From Streptomyces sp. NBC_00102 (GTDB taxonomy: Bacteria > Actinomycetota > Actinomycetes > Streptomycetales > Streptomycetaceae): DNA of 64,000 nucleotides. Shown here in pieces: positions 23,594 through 32,575 of this stretch; the stretch's first letter is position 1; each line of letters begins with the position of its first letter. The stretch is from assembly GCF_026343115.1 (NCBI RefSeq), contig NZ_JAPEMC010000001.1:4545501-4609500 (forward strand). The letters run 5' to 3'. The notes under the pieces are model-generated. The model was given only the letters and a program-made list of their open reading frames with translations, did not search any database and had not been told where the DNA came from. Made by a program: the position numbers and the translations under genes.

Positions 23594-25255
23594 TCAGATA
23601 CCGGCCGCGGCGGAGAGGTCCCGCCTGATCCCGGCCAGCAGCTCCGCCGCCCGGGCCCGCGCGGCCGGCAGCCCGTCCGCCGAGGCGACCGGCACGACGA
23701 CCTCCAGGTAGCACTTCAGCTTCGGCTCGGTGCCGCTGGGCCGGACGATCACCCGGGCGCCGTCCAGCCGGTAGCGCAGCCCGTCCGTGGGCGGCAGCTC
23801 GGCGGATCCTTTCGCCAGGTCCTCGGCCGAGGTGACCGCCAGCCCCGCCAGCTCGGCCGGCGGCCGCTCGCGGAGCCGGTGCATGGCGTCGGCGATGACG
23901 GAGAGATCCTCCACCCGGACCGAGAGCTGGTCGGTGGCGTGCAGGCCGTGCGCGAGGGCGAGGTCGTCCAGCAGGTCGAGCAGGGTGCGGCCGCGCTCCT
24001 TGAGCACCGAGGCCAGCTCGGTGACGAGCAGGGCCGCGGTGATGCCGTCCTTGTCCCGTACCCCGTCCGGGTCGACGCAGTAGCCGAGCGCCTCCTCGTA
24101 GCCGTAGCGCAGCCCGTCCACGCGGGCGATCCACTTGAAGCCGGTCAGCGTCTCCTCGTACCCGAGGCCGGCCCGGTCGGCGATCCGGCCGAGCAGCGAG
24201 GAGGAGACGATCGAGGCGGCGAGCACGCCCTCGGCGCCCCGGTCCACCAGGTGCGCGGCGAGCAGCGCGCCGACCTCGTCGCCGCGCAGCATCCGCCAGC
24301 CGCCCTCGGACGCCGGGTCCGGGACGGCGACGGCGCAGCGGTCCGCGTCCGGGTCGTTGGCGATGATCAGGTCCGGGTCGCACCGGCGGGCGGTCGCGAA
24401 GGAGAGGTCCATCGCGCCCGGCTCCTCCGGGTTCGGGAACGCGACGGTCGGGAACGCCGGGTCGGGTTCGGCCTGCTCGGCGACGAGCACCGGCGCGGGG
24501 AAGCCGGCCCGCTCGAACGCGGCGGTCAGCACCGAGGTACCGACGCCGTGCATCGCCGTGTAGACGGTCTGGGCGGTACGCGGGGAGCCGGCCAGGAGCA
24601 CGGCGTCGGTACGCGCCAGATAGGCCTCCAGGACCTCCTCGCCGAGGACCTCCCAGCCGTCCTCGGGCCGGTCCACCCCGGCGAGCGGGCCGACGGCCGC
24701 GATGGCGGACGCGATCTCCGCGTCGGCCGGGGGCACGATCTGCGAGCCGTCGCCGAGGTAGACCTTGTAGCCGTTGTCGCGCGGCGGGTTGTGGCTCGCG
24801 GTGACCTCGACACCCGCGACGGCTCCCAGGTGCCGTATGGCGTACGCCAGAACGGGGGTGGGCAGCGGGCGCGGCAGCACGGCGGCGCGGAGTCCGGCGC
24901 CGGTCATCACGGCGGCGGTGTCCCGGGCGAAGTCGGCCGAGCGGTAGCGGGCGTCGTAGCCGACCACCACCAGCCCGGCGGCCTGCCCGGGGGACGCCTG
25001 GGCCTTGAGGTACGCGGCGAGACCCGCGGCGGCCCGGATCACGACGGCGCGGTTCATCCGCATCGGACCCGCGCCCAGCTCCCCGCGCAGACCGGCGGTG
25101 CCGAACTGGAGGGTGCCGGCGAAACGCGCGGCGAGCTCGTCGAGGGCTCCGGGGGCGTCGGAGCCGATCAGCCGCCCCAGCTCCTCCCGCGTCTCGGGGT
25201 CCGGGTCCTCGGCCTGCCAGGCCCTGGCCCGTTCGAGGAGGTCGTCGTCGTGCAC
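23594..25255 (-). CDS. Phosphohexomutase/phosphopentomutase (PMM/PGM family)
   Basis: Cytosolic alpha-D-phosphohexomutase of 553 aa. The phosphoserine loop is VTASHNPPRDNGYKVY (about residues 130-146), the metal loop IIANDPDADRCAVAV with three aspartates (about 290-305), the sugar loop GYEEALGYCVDP (about 373) and the phosphate loop VIVRPSGTEPKLKCY (about 510). The long PGM2-like form and its position next to purine nucleoside phosphorylase suggest it converts (deoxy)ribose 1-phosphate to the 5-phosphate, the DeoB step that otherwise has no gene here; phosphomannomutase activity is the alternative. The GTG start has GAAAGGTGG upstream. A minisatellite lies 29 bp before it. Confidence 0.9.
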   Translation of the reverse strand: MHDDDLLERARAWQAEDPDPETREELGRLIGSDAPGALDELAARFAGTLQFGTAGLRGELGAGPMRMNRAVVIRAAAGLAAYLKAQASPGQAAGLVVVGYDARYRSADFARDTAAVMTGAGLRAAVLPRPLPTPVLAYAIRHLGAVAGVEVTASHNPPRDNGYKVYLGDGSQIVPPADAEIASAIAAVGPLAGVDRPEDGWEVLGEEVLEAYLARTDAVLLAGSPRTAQTVYTAMHGVGTSVLTAAFERAGFPAPVLVAEQAEPDPAFPTVAFPNPEEPGAMDLSFATARRCDPDLIIANDPDADRCAVAVPDPASEGGWRMLRGDEVGALLAAHLVDRGAEGVLAASIVSSSLLGRIADRAGLGYEETLTGFKWIARVDGLRYGYEEALGYCVDPDGVRDKDGITAALLVTELASVLKERGRTLLDLLDDLALAHGLHATDQLSVRVEDLSVIADAMHRLRERPPAELAGLAVTSAEDLAKGSAELPPTDGLRYRLDGARVIVRPSGTEPKLKCYLEVVVPVASADGLPAARARAAELLAGIRRDLSAAAGI

Positions 25256-25283
25256 GGGGGTCCACCTTTCGGGGAAGACGGAG

Positions 25284-25406
25284 GGTGCCGGTGGTGCGGG
25301 CGGTGCCGGTGGTGCTGGTGGTGCTGGTGGTGCGGGCGGTGCTGGTGGTGCGGGCGGTGCTGGTGGTGCGGGCGGTGCCGGTGGTGCGGGCGGTGGCGGT
25401 GGCGGC
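25284..25406 (+). repeat. Minisatellite, 18-bp unit, in the phosphomutase leader
   Basis: About 123 bp of tandem GGTGCTGGTGGTGCGGGC-type units (variants GGTGCCGGTGGTGCGGGC and GGTGGCGGT). It fills half of the 248-bp gap between the PNP stop and the phosphomutase start and ends 29 bp before that start, just outside the ribosome-binding site. Confidence 0.88.
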
Positions 25407-25503
25407 CCGGCCCGTGAGGGACGGGGCCGCCACCGGTGCCGTCGCGCGGGCTCCAGGCCGTGTTGCGAAAGGAGCGCCGTCCGCCCGGAGGGCGGGTCAG
25501 CCC

Positions 25504-26328
25504 TCAGATGCGGTCGAGGACGCGGGCCAGCAGGTCGCCCATGCGCGCGGCCGAGTCCCGGCCGGCCTGGAGGACCTCTTCGTGGTTGAGCGGTTCACCG
25601 GAGAGACCGGCGGCGAGGTTGGTCACCAGCGAGATGCCCAGCACCTCCGCGCCCGCCTCGCGCGCGGCGATGGCCTCCAGCACGGTGGACATGCCCACCA
25701 GGTCGCCGCCCATCGCGCGGACCATGCCGATCTCGGCCGGGGTCTCGTAGTGCGGGCCGGGGAACTGGACGTACACGCCCTCCTCCAGCGAGGAGTCGAT
25801 CTCCTGGCAGAGCGCCCGCAGCCGGGGGGAGTACAGGTCGGTCAGGTCGACGAAGTTGGCGCCGATGATCGGGGAGGTGGCCGTGAGGTTGATGTGGTCG
25901 GAGATCAGCACCGGCTGGCCGGGGCGCATGCCCTCGCGCAGACCGCCGCAGCCGTTGGTCAGCACGACGGTGCGGCAGCCGGCGGCCACGGCCGTACGGA
26001 CCCCGTGGGCGACGGCGGCGACGCCGCGGCCCTCGTAGAAGTGGGTGCGGCCGAGGAAGACCAGTACGCGCTTCTCGCCGATGCGGTACGAGCGGACGGT
26101 GCCGCCGTGGCCCTCGACGGCCGGGGGCGGGAATCCGGGAAGGTGCGTCACCGGGAACTCGGCGTCCGGGACACCCAGCGCATCGCCGGCGGGCCCCCAC
26201 CCGGACCCCATCACGAGGACCACGTCGTGGGTCTCGGCGCCGGTCAGCTCCCGCAGCCTGGCGGCGGCCTCCGCGGCCACCGCGTGCGGGTCGTCCTGGA
26301 TGTTGTCCGGAATAACAGATGCGTTCAC
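25504..26328 (-). CDS. Purine nucleoside phosphorylase (trimeric type)
   Basis: Cytosolic enzyme of 274 aa that phosphorolyses (deoxy)inosine and (deoxy)guanosine to base and (deoxy)ribose 1-phosphate. Signatures of the trimeric family: [10 protein letters not shown] (phosphate), [22 protein letters not shown], the purine-site [29 protein letters not shown] and [17 protein letters not shown] [23 protein letters not shown] 26328 follows TACCCT by 6 nt (leaderless). With Add upstream in the pathway and the phosphomutase downstream, it forms the purine arm of the salvage route. Confidence 0.94.
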   Translation of the reverse strand: MNASVIPDNIQDDPHAVAAEAAARLRELTGAETHDVVLVMGSGWGPAGDALGVPDAEFPVTHLPGFPPPAVEGHGGTVRSYRIGEKRVLVFLGRTHFYEGRGVAAVAHGVRTAVAAGCRTVVLTNGCGGLREGMRPGQPVLISDHINLTATSPIIGANFVDLTDLYSPRLRALCQEIDSSLEEGVYVQFPGPHYETPAEIGMVRAMGGDLVGMSTVLEAIAAREAGAEVLGISLVTNLAAGLSGEPLNHEEVLQAGRDSAARMGDLLARVLDRI

Positions 26329-26334
26329 CGGACG

Positions 26335-26364
26335 AGGGTAACCGCTGAATCCCTACGCGCGTAG
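26335..26364 (-). promoter_or_regulatory. Salvage-regulon operator and leaderless promoter of the PNP gene
   Basis: Perfect CTACGCGCGTAG at 26353-26364; on the minus strand the -10 hexamer TACCCT (26340-26335) lies 12 bp further and 6 nt before the GTG. A small hairpin TCGTAT-TTTC-ATACGA (26395-26410) lies upstream; its role is unclear. Confidence 0.7.
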
Positions 26365-26515
26365 ATGGACCGGCACACAGTCTGTCCGGTCCTTTCGTAT
26401 TTTCATACGACCATTCCTGCGATCGAAGGCCGGGAGGCCTTGTCCCACACGGGTCCAGCGGGGTGTGTGAGCCCCCTGGGGCCGGTGCGCCCACCGGGGG
26501 TGCCCGGGTCGGCGG

Positions 26516-26953
26516 TCAGCAGGGGCGCTTGCGCAGTTCCATGACGTAGTCGTGCGGGGCCCCGGCGGACTCCGCGGCGTCGGCCACCTCGCCGAGGTAG
26601 CGGGCGGAGGGCAGACCGCCCTCGTAACCGTTGAGCACGTACATCCAGGCCGGCTCCTCGCCGTCCAGGGTGTGCACGCGCACCCGCATCCGCCGGTAAA
26701 TGTCGAGCCCGACACCCTCCCAGCGGTCCATGGAGTCCTCGTCCATCGGCGCCACGTCGTACAGGGCGACGAAAACCTGGGAGCGCGGCGCCTCGACGAC
26801 CGTCGCCAGCGCCCCTTCCCAGCCCATCTGCTCCCCGCCGAAGGTCAGCCGCCAGCCGTTGAGCCAGCCCGTGCCGCGCAGCGGGGAATGCGGTGCGCGG
26901 CGCGTCATCAGCCGCGCGTCGAGGTTGCCGGCGTACGCGGCGTAGAGCGACAT
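26516..26953 (-). CDS. Gamma-glutamylcyclotransferase-fold protein
   Basis: Cytosolic protein of 145 aa with the GGCT/AIG2 fold: the substrate loop MSLYAAYAGNLDARLM at the very N terminus (the usual YGSN is YAGN here), GWLNGWRLTFGG, the acidic residue region APMDEDSMDRWEGVG and a C-terminal WMYVLNGYEGGLPSARYL. Members act on gamma-glutamyl amines or peptides; substrate unknown. ATG 26953 follows TACCCT by 7 nt with no Shine-Dalgarno sequence, a leaderless start that settles the N terminus. Confidence 0.85.
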   Translation of the reverse strand: MSLYAAYAGNLDARLMTRRAPHSPLRGTGWLNGWRLTFGGEQMGWEGALATVVEAPRSQVFVALYDVAPMDEDSMDRWEGVGLDIYRRMRVRVHTLDGEEPAWMYVLNGYEGGLPSARYLGEVADAAESAGAPHDYVMELRKRPC

Positions 26954-27228
26954 GTGTCCGAGGGTACGGGAGATGCGGAGCGGCGTGCCGAACTCCGGGC
27001 AGGAACAGCCCGGGAGAGGGAACGGCGGCGGACGGCGGGTCCGCGTCCGCGCCACCCCGTCCGAGCTGCGAGGACGGCCCCGGTGCCCGGATGGAGGGCC
27101 CCGGGGGGAAGCCACTTGGCGGGTGCGGGACAATGGAGGGCGTACTGCATTCCCCCGGGGCGATCCCCCGGACCCCCGGCCGGGACGGCAGACGGCCGTG
27201 GGATGACACCACGCGAGGCGGACATTTC

Positions 27229-28668
27229 GTGACCAGGATCGTGATCATCGGCGGCGGCCCCGGCGGCTACGAGGCGGCACTGGTCGGCACCCAGCTCGGG
27301 GCGGAGGTCACCGTCGTCGACTGCGACGGCCTCGGCGGAGCCTCCGTACTCACCGACTGCGTCCCCTCGAAGACCCTGATCGCCACCGCCGAGGTGATGA
27401 CGACCTTCGACTCCTCCTACGAGGAGCTGGGCATCATCGTCGCCGACGACACCCCGCACCTGGAGCAGGCCGCCCGGGTCGTCGGGGTCGACCTCGGCAA
27501 GGTCAACCGGCGGGTCAAGCGCCTCGCGCTCGCCCAGTCCCACGACATCACCGCCTCCGTCACCCGGGCCGGCGCCCGCGTGATGCGCGGACGCGGCCGG
27601 CTGGAGGGCCTCCAGGCCGCCGACGGCTCCCGCCAGGTCGTGGTGACCGCGGCCGACGGCTCCGAGGAGCGGCTCACCGCCGACGCGGTGCTGATCGCCA
27701 CCGGCGGCCACCCCCGCGAGATCCCGGACGCGCAGCCCGACGGCGAGCGCATCCTGAACTGGACCCAGGTCTACGACCTCGACGAACTCCCCGAGGAGCT
27801 CATCGTGGTCGGCTCCGGCGTCACCGGCGCCGAGTTCGCCGGCGCCTACCAGGCGCTCGGCTCCCGGGTCACCCTCGTCTCCTCCCGCGACCGGGTGCTG
27901 CCGGGCGAGGACCCGGACGCCGCCGCCGTGCTGGAGGACGTGTTCCGCCGCCGCGGCATGAACGTCATGGCCCGCTCCCGCGCCCAGGCCGCCAAGCGCG
28001 TCGGCGACCGCGTCGAGGTCACCCTCGCGGACGGCCGCGTCATCTCCGGCACGCACTGCCTGATGGCGGTCGGTGCGATCCCGAACACCGAGGGCATGGG
28101 CCTGGAGGAGGCCGGCGTCCACCTCAAGGAGTCCGGCCACATCAAGACCGACAAGGTCTCCCGCACCAGCGCCCCGGGCGTCTACGCCGCCGGTGACGTC
28201 ACCGGAGTCTTCGCGCTGGCCTCGGTCGCCGCGATGCAGGGCCGGATCGCGATGTACCACTTCCTCGGCGACGCGGTGGCCCCGCTGAACCTGAAGACCG
28301 TCTCCTCCAACGTCTTCACCGACCCGGAGATCGCCACCGTCGGCTACACCCAGGCCGACGTGGACGCCGGCAAGATCGAGGCCCGGGTCGTCAAGCTCCC
28401 GCTGCTGCGCAACCCGCGCGCGAAGATGCTCGGCATCCGCGACGGCTTCGTCAAGATCTTCTGCCGTCCCGGTACCGGCATCGTGGTCGGCGGCTGCGTC
28501 GTCGCGCCGCGCGCCAGCGAACTCATTCATCCGATTTCGGTCGCGGTCGACAACAACTTGACGGTGGAACAGATCGCGAACGCGTTCACCGTGTACCCGT
28601 CCCTGTCGGGTTCGATCGCCGAGGTGGCGCGCCAGCTGCACACCCGGAAGCTCGACGGCGAAGCGTAG
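27229..28668 (+). CDS. lpdA: LpdA-type NAD(P)H quinone dehydrogenase (flavoprotein disulfide reductase family)
   Basis: FAD flavoprotein of 479 aa. FAD site GGGPGGYEAAL at the N terminus, second nucleotide site VVGSGVTGAEFAGAY near residue 185, and VYAAGDVTGVFALASVAAMQG near 320. In the active-site helix GGASVLTDCVPSKTLIA only one cysteine of the usual CxxxxC pair remains. That is diagnostic of the LpdA branch (as in M. tuberculosis), which reduces quinones instead of lipoamide and has been linked to redox defence. GTG 27229 immediately precedes the first beta strand; an ATG upstream would add a disordered stretch. Confidence 0.88.
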   Translation: MTRIVIIGGGPGGYEAALVGTQLGAEVTVVDCDGLGGASVLTDCVPSKTLIATAEVMTTFDSSYEELGIIVADDTPHLEQAARVVGVDLGKVNRRVKRLALAQSHDITASVTRAGARVMRGRGRLEGLQAADGSRQVVVTAADGSEERLTADAVLIATGGHPREIPDAQPDGERILNWTQVYDLDELPEELIVVGSGVTGAEFAGAYQALGSRVTLVSSRDRVLPGEDPDAAAVLEDVFRRRGMNVMARSRAQAAKRVGDRVEVTLADGRVISGTHCLMAVGAIPNTEGMGLEEAGVHLKESGHIKTDKVSRTSAPGVYAAGDVTGVFALASVAAMQGRIAMYHFLGDAVAPLNLKTVSSNVFTDPEIATVGYTQADVDAGKIEARVVKLPLLRNPRAKMLGIRDGFVKIFCRPGTGIVVGGCVVAPRASELIHPISVAVDNNLTVEQIANAFTVYPSLSGSIAEVARQLHTRKLDGEA

Positions 28669-28683
28669 TCACCCCGCGCAACC

Positions 28684-28720
28684 GGCCCCGCGCATCGGCA
28701 ACTGCCGCTGCTGCGGGGCC
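28684..28720 (+). terminator. Terminator of lpdA
   Basis: Outer stem GGCCCCGC/GCGGGGCC with an inner CGGC/GCCG stem, starting 15 bp after the stop. The remaining 220 bp up to the DeoR gene show only its promoter. Confidence 0.7.
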
Positions 28721-28941
28721 TGTTGGTATCACGGGCGGGTAACGGGCGGACCGCATCCGATCGCTCCTCGACCAGTTGTGTGCATGTCCCAGCCAATCCG
28801 GCGGCAACTGGCGGCGACTCCGCGGGCAAGTCTGACAACATCGCTTTCGCGTATATCACTTGGTGACCCACTTCGTTGCCAACTTCTGCAATTCGGCCCA
28901 ATGCGCTGAAAACGCGCGCGGGTCAGGTTACTGTCAGTTCT

Positions 28942-29925
28942 GTGTTCGCTGCAGAACGTCGTCAATTGATCCTCGAAATGGTGCGCGCCAACGGGGCGGT
29001 ATCGCTCCGTGAGCTCGCCCGCGTCGTCCAGACCTCCGAAGTGACCGTACGGCGGGACGTGCGGGCACTGGAGGCAGAAGGACTCCTCGACCGCCGGCAC
29101 GGCGGTGCGGTCTTGCCGGGCGGTTTTACGCGGGAGTCCGGCTTTCCGCAGAAATCCCATCTCTCGTCCGCGGAGAAGACGGCCATCGCCGATGTGGCGG
29201 CCGGCCTGGTCGGTGAGGGCGAAGCCATCGTCGTCGGGGCCGGTACCACCACGCAGGAGCTGGCCCGCCGGCTCGCCCGGGTACCCGGCCTCACCGTCGT
29301 GACCAACTCCCTGCTGGTCGCCCAGGCCCTGGCCCACGCCAACCGCGTGGAGGTCGTGATGACCGGAGGCACCCTGCGCGGGAGCAACTACGCCTTGGTC
29401 GGCAGCGGAGCCGAGCAGTCCCTCCAGGGGCTGCGGGTGTCCCGGGCCTTCCTCTCCGGGAGCGGGCTGACCGCGGAGCGCGGGCTCTCCACGTCCAACA
29501 TGCTCTCGGCCAGCGTCGACCGGGCCCTGGTGCAGGCCGCCGCCGAGGTGGTCGTACTCGCCGACCACACCAAGCTGGGCGCCGACACCATGTTCCAGAC
29601 GGTGCCGACGGAGCTGGTCACCCGACTGGTCACGGACGAACCCCCGCTGCACGACGAGCGGGCCGCCGCCGAGATCCAGGCCCTGGCCGATCAGGGCGTG
29701 GAGATCACCCTCGCGGGCGGTGACGCCGACTCCGGTGTCTCCGGTGGTTCCGGGGTTTCCGGCCCGGAAGGCGTCCCGCCGGGCGGCAGACAGCGGCGCG
29801 AGATGCCGCTGCCGGGTCAGCGCCGTACGCAGAACGGCGGCCTGGGGCAGCAGTTGCGGAGTGCGGCCGTGATGGCCGATCCCGGGCCCGAGCGTGCCAG
29901 GGTGGCGGACCTGCGCCGCCGTTGA
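28942..29925 (+). CDS. DeoR-family transcriptional regulator with long C-terminal tail
   Basis: DNA-binding regulator of 327 aa. The N-terminal HTH (FAAERRQLILEMVRANGAVSLRELARVVQTSEVTVRRDVRALEAEGLLDRRHGG) is followed by the DeoR sugar-phosphate sensor domain (IVVGAGTTTQELARRL, VTNSLLVAQAL, MTGGTLRGSNYALVG, VVLADHTKLG). The family is normally about 255 aa; the last 75 residues (GGDADSGVSGGSGVSG onward) are low-complexity Gly/Arg/Gln-rich. GTG 28942 lies 7 nt after TACTGT (28929-28934) and lacks a Shine-Dalgarno sequence. It is 2.6 kb from the PNP gene and is a candidate, unproven, regulator of the salvage genes. Confidence 0.88.
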   Translation: MFAAERRQLILEMVRANGAVSLRELARVVQTSEVTVRRDVRALEAEGLLDRRHGGAVLPGGFTRESGFPQKSHLSSAEKTAIADVAAGLVGEGEAIVVGAGTTTQELARRLARVPGLTVVTNSLLVAQALAHANRVEVVMTGGTLRGSNYALVGSGAEQSLQGLRVSRAFLSGSGLTAERGLSTSNMLSASVDRALVQAAAEVVVLADHTKLGADTMFQTVPTELVTRLVTDEPPLHDERAAAEIQALADQGVEITLAGGDADSGVSGGSGVSGPEGVPPGGRQRREMPLPGQRRTQNGGLGQQLRSAAVMADPGPERARVADLRRR

Positions 29926-29961
29926 GCGACCGGGCCTTCGGGCGGAGCGCTGCCGGGCCGA

Positions 29962-30627
29962 TCAGGACGCGGGCGCGGTCTCGGGCCTGTTCTTGAGCCC
30001 CTGGAGCGTCAGCAGGAGCAGCCGGTCGGACAGCCCGGGGTCCTCGGGGTTCTGCTCGGCGGCCAGGGCGATGGCGTTCGTCAGCTGCATCAGATCGTCG
30101 ATCGACGCGTCCGCCCGCACGGCCCCGCTCTCCTGCGCCCGTGCCAGCAGCCGGGCCCCCGCCTCGCGCAGCGGGACGTGACAGGGGGCCAGGGCCGAGG
30201 TGTCGTCCCGCGAGGCGGTGAGCAGCGCCCGGGCCAGTCCCCGGTACTCGCCCGCGTGCCGGACGATGCAGCCGAGCCACTCCACCAGGGCATGGCAGGG
30301 CTGGTCGGCCCGTGCCAGGGCGTACGAGCGGTCGAGCAGGTCCGCCAGCGCGTCCTGGAAGACCGCGTTCATCAGCGCGGGCCGGGTGGGGAAGTGCCGG
30401 TACAGCGTGCCGATCCCGACGCCGGCGCGCCGGGCGAGGTCCTCCAGCGAGGCGTCGGTGCCTTGTTCGGCGAAGAGCGTGCGGGCCTCGCCGACCAGCC
30501 GGTCGTGGTTGCGGCGGGCGTCGGCGCGCATCGGCCGTCCGGGCGCGGGGGCGCGCACGGGTGAACCCGGACCGGCCCCGTCGGGGTCCGGAGTCGGTGC
30601 CGTGCTCGGCGGCGTCACGCTGGCCAT
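29962..30627 (-). CDS. TetR-family transcriptional regulator
   Basis: Regulator of 221 aa. After about 35 disordered Pro-rich residues comes the TetR HTH (RRNHDRLVGEARTLFAEQGTDASLEDLARRAGVGIGTLYRHFPTRPALMNAVF), then a helical ligand domain with the DUF/TetR_C_33-like pattern. Start ATG 30627 with GGGAGG about 11 nt upstream. Convergent with the DeoR gene (36-bp gap). No divergent target gene is adjacent; it lies downstream of the carboxylase gene after a strong terminator. Confidence 0.9.
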   Translation of the reverse strand: MASVTPPSTAPTPDPDGAGPGSPVRAPAPGRPMRADARRNHDRLVGEARTLFAEQGTDASLEDLARRAGVGIGTLYRHFPTRPALMNAVFQDALADLLDRSYALARADQPCHALVEWLGCIVRHAGEYRGLARALLTASRDDTSALAPCHVPLREAGARLLARAQESGAVRADASIDDLMQLTNAIALAAEQNPEDPGLSDRLLLLTLQGLKNRPETAPAS

Positions 30628-30740
30628 GGTTGGGTCGTCCTCCCGGGTCTCCTCGGCTCCAGGATGCCACCGCCTTCCGGCGGCCCCGCCCCCGGACCGG
30701 TTCCTGGGCCCTTTGCCCTGCGTGCGGGGCCGGTACGCAC

Positions 30741-30793
30741 CAGGGCCCCGCCGGGTCCGTACGCGGTGGGCGTACGGACCCGGCGGGGCCCTG
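30741..30793 (-). terminator. Terminator of the carboxylase alpha gene, 24-bp stem
   Basis: Perfect 24-bp inverted repeat (30741-30764 and 30770-30793) with a 5-nt loop, 30 bp past the carboxylase stop on the minus strand. Confidence 0.85.
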
Positions 30794-30823
30794 ACGGGAG
30801 AGCCCGAGGGCAGTCCCGCGGCG

Positions 30824-32575
30824 TCAGTCCTTGATCTCGCAGATCGCGGCGCCGGACGACAGCGAGCTGCCGACCTCGGCGGTGAGGCCCTTGATCGTGC
30901 CGGAGCGGTGCGCGTTGAGGGGCTGCTCCATCTTCATGGCCTCCAGGACGACGACGAGGTCGCCCTCCTTGACCTCCTGGCCCTCTTCCACGGCCACCTT
31001 GACGATGGTGCCCTGCATGGGGGAGGCGAGGGTGTCGCCCGAGGCGGCGGAGCCGGCCTTCTTCGCCGCGCGGCGCTTCGGCTTCGCACCGGCCGCCAGG
31101 CCCGTACGGGCGAGGCTCATGCCCAGCGACGAGGGGAGCGAGACTTCCAGGCGCCGGCCGCCGACCTCGACGACGACGATCTCCCGGTTGCCCTCGTCCT
31201 CGTCCGCCTCGGCGGGAGTGGTGAAGGGCTTGATCTCGTTGACGAACTCGGTCTCGATCCAGCGGGTGTGGATGGTGAACGGGTCCGAGGTGAACGCCGG
31301 GTCCACCACGACCGCGCGGTGGAACGGGATGGCCGTGGCCATCCCCTCGACGGTGAACTCGCCGAGCGCGCGGGCGGCGCGCTGGAGCGCCTGCTCACGG
31401 GTGGCGCCGGTGACGATCAGCTTGGCCAGGAGCGAGTCCCAGGCCGGGCCGATGACGCTGCCGGACTCGACGCCCGCGTCCAGCCGGACACCGGGGCCGG
31501 TCGGGGCGTTGAAGGTGGTGACGGTGCCCGGGGCGGGCAGGAAGCCCCGGCCCGGGTCCTCGCCGTTGATACGGAACTCGAACGAGTGACCGCGCAGCGT
31601 CGGGTCGCCGTATCCCAGCTCCTCGCCGTCGGCGATCCGGAACATCTCACGGACCAGGTCGATGCCGGAGACCTCTTCGGTGACCGGGTGCTCCACCTGG
31701 AGGCGGGTGTTGACCTCCAGGAAGGAGATCGTGCCGTCCGTGCCGACGAGGAACTCGACCGTGCCGGCGCCGACGTAGCCGGCCTCCTTCAGGATCGCCT
31801 TCGAAGCGGCGTACAGCTGGGCGTTCTGCTCCTCGGAGAGGAAGGGGGCCGGGGCCTCCTCGACCAGCTTCTGGTGGCGGCGCTGGAGCGAGCAGTCGCG
31901 GGTGGAGACGACGACGACGTTGCCGTGCTGGTCGGCGAGGCACTGGGTCTCGACGTGGCGCGGCTTGTCGAGGTAGCGCTCGACGAAGCACTCGCCCCGG
32001 CCGAACGCGGCGACCGCCTCGCGGACCGCGGAGTCGTACAGCTCCGGGACCTCTTCGAGAGTGCGGGCGACCTTCAGGCCGCGTCCGCCACCGCCGAAGG
32101 CGGCCTTGATGGCGATGGGCAGACCGTGCTCCCGCGCGAACGCCACGACCTCCTCGGAGCCCGAGACCGGGTCCGGGGTACCGGCGACGAGCGGGGCACC
32201 GGCGCGCTGCGCGATGTGCCGGGCCGCGACCTTGTCGCCGAGGTCGCGGATCGCCTGCGGCGGCGGGCCGATCCAGGTCAGACCGGCGTCCAGCACCGCC
32301 TGCGCGAACTCCGCGTTCTCGGACAGGAATCCGTACCCCGGGTGGATCGCGTCGGCGCCGGAATCGGCGGCGGCGCGCAGTACCTTGGCGATGTCCAGGT
32401 AGCTGGTGGCCGGGGTGTCACCGCCCAGGGCGAACGCCTCGTCGGCCGCGCGGACGTGCAGAGCGTCCCGGTCCGGATCGGCGTAGACGGCGACGCTGGC
32501 GATCCCGGCGTCCCGGCAGGCCCGAGCGACGCGGACAGCGATTTCGCCACGGTTGGCGATGAGCACCTTGCGCAC
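30824..32575 (-). CDS. accA2: Acyl-CoA (acetyl/propionyl) carboxylase alpha chain with BCCP domain
   Basis: Biotinylated subunit of 583 aa. Biotin carboxylase domain (1-450): N-terminal [25 protein letters not shown]-grasp [47 protein letters not shown]. The C-terminal biotinyl domain has the acceptor lysine in [14 protein letters not shown]. It fits the actinobacterial AccA1/AccA2 group, which supplies carboxybiotin to beta subunits for acetyl- and propionyl-CoA carboxylation; the beta and epsilon chains are encoded 8-9 kb away. The GTG start has AGGAGGGAG upstream, one of the strongest ribosome-binding sites in the window. Confidence 0.95.
   Translation of the reverse strand: MRKVLIANRGEIAVRVARACRDAGIASVAVYADPDRDALHVRAADEAFALGGDTPATSYLDIAKVLRAAADSGADAIHPGYGFLSENAEFAQAVLDAGLTWIGPPPQAIRDLGDKVAARHIAQRAGAPLVAGTPDPVSGSEEVVAFAREHGLPIAIKAAFGGGGRGLKVARTLEEVPELYDSAVREAVAAFGRGECFVERYLDKPRHVETQCLADQHGNVVVVSTRDCSLQRRHQKLVEEAPAPFLSEEQNAQLYAASKAILKEAGYVGAGTVEFLVGTDGTISFLEVNTRLQVEHPVTEEVSGIDLVREMFRIADGEELGYGDPTLRGHSFEFRINGEDPGRGFLPAPGTVTTFNAPTGPGVRLDAGVESGSVIGPAWDSLLAKLIVTGATREQALQRAARALGEFTVEGMATAIPFHRAVVVDPAFTSDPFTIHTRWIETEFVNEIKPFTTPAEADEDEGNREIVVVEVGGRRLEVSLPSSLGMSLARTGLAAGAKPKRRAAKKAGSAASGDTLASPMQGTIVKVAVEEGQEVKEGDLVVVLEAMKMEQPLNAHRSGTIKGLTAEVGSSLSSGAAICEIKD

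Noticed and set aside
22740..25433. Very long antisense open frames opposite the PH-domain and phosphomutase genes
   Set aside because: Mirror frames caused by GC-rich third positions: Arg/Ala/Gly-rich, no domain, and contradicted by the strongly conserved mutase on the minus strand. The same applies to long shadows opposite pccB, gdhA, lpdA and accA2.
26395..26410. TCGTAT-TTTC-ATACGA hairpin upstream of PNP
   Set aside because: Could be a terminator of nothing or a second operator; the stem is short and there is no second copy, so no function is claimed.
27340..27375. Missing first cysteine of the disulfide pair in the lipoamide-dehydrogenase-like protein
   Set aside because: Diagnostic of the LpdA quinone-reductase branch rather than damage.
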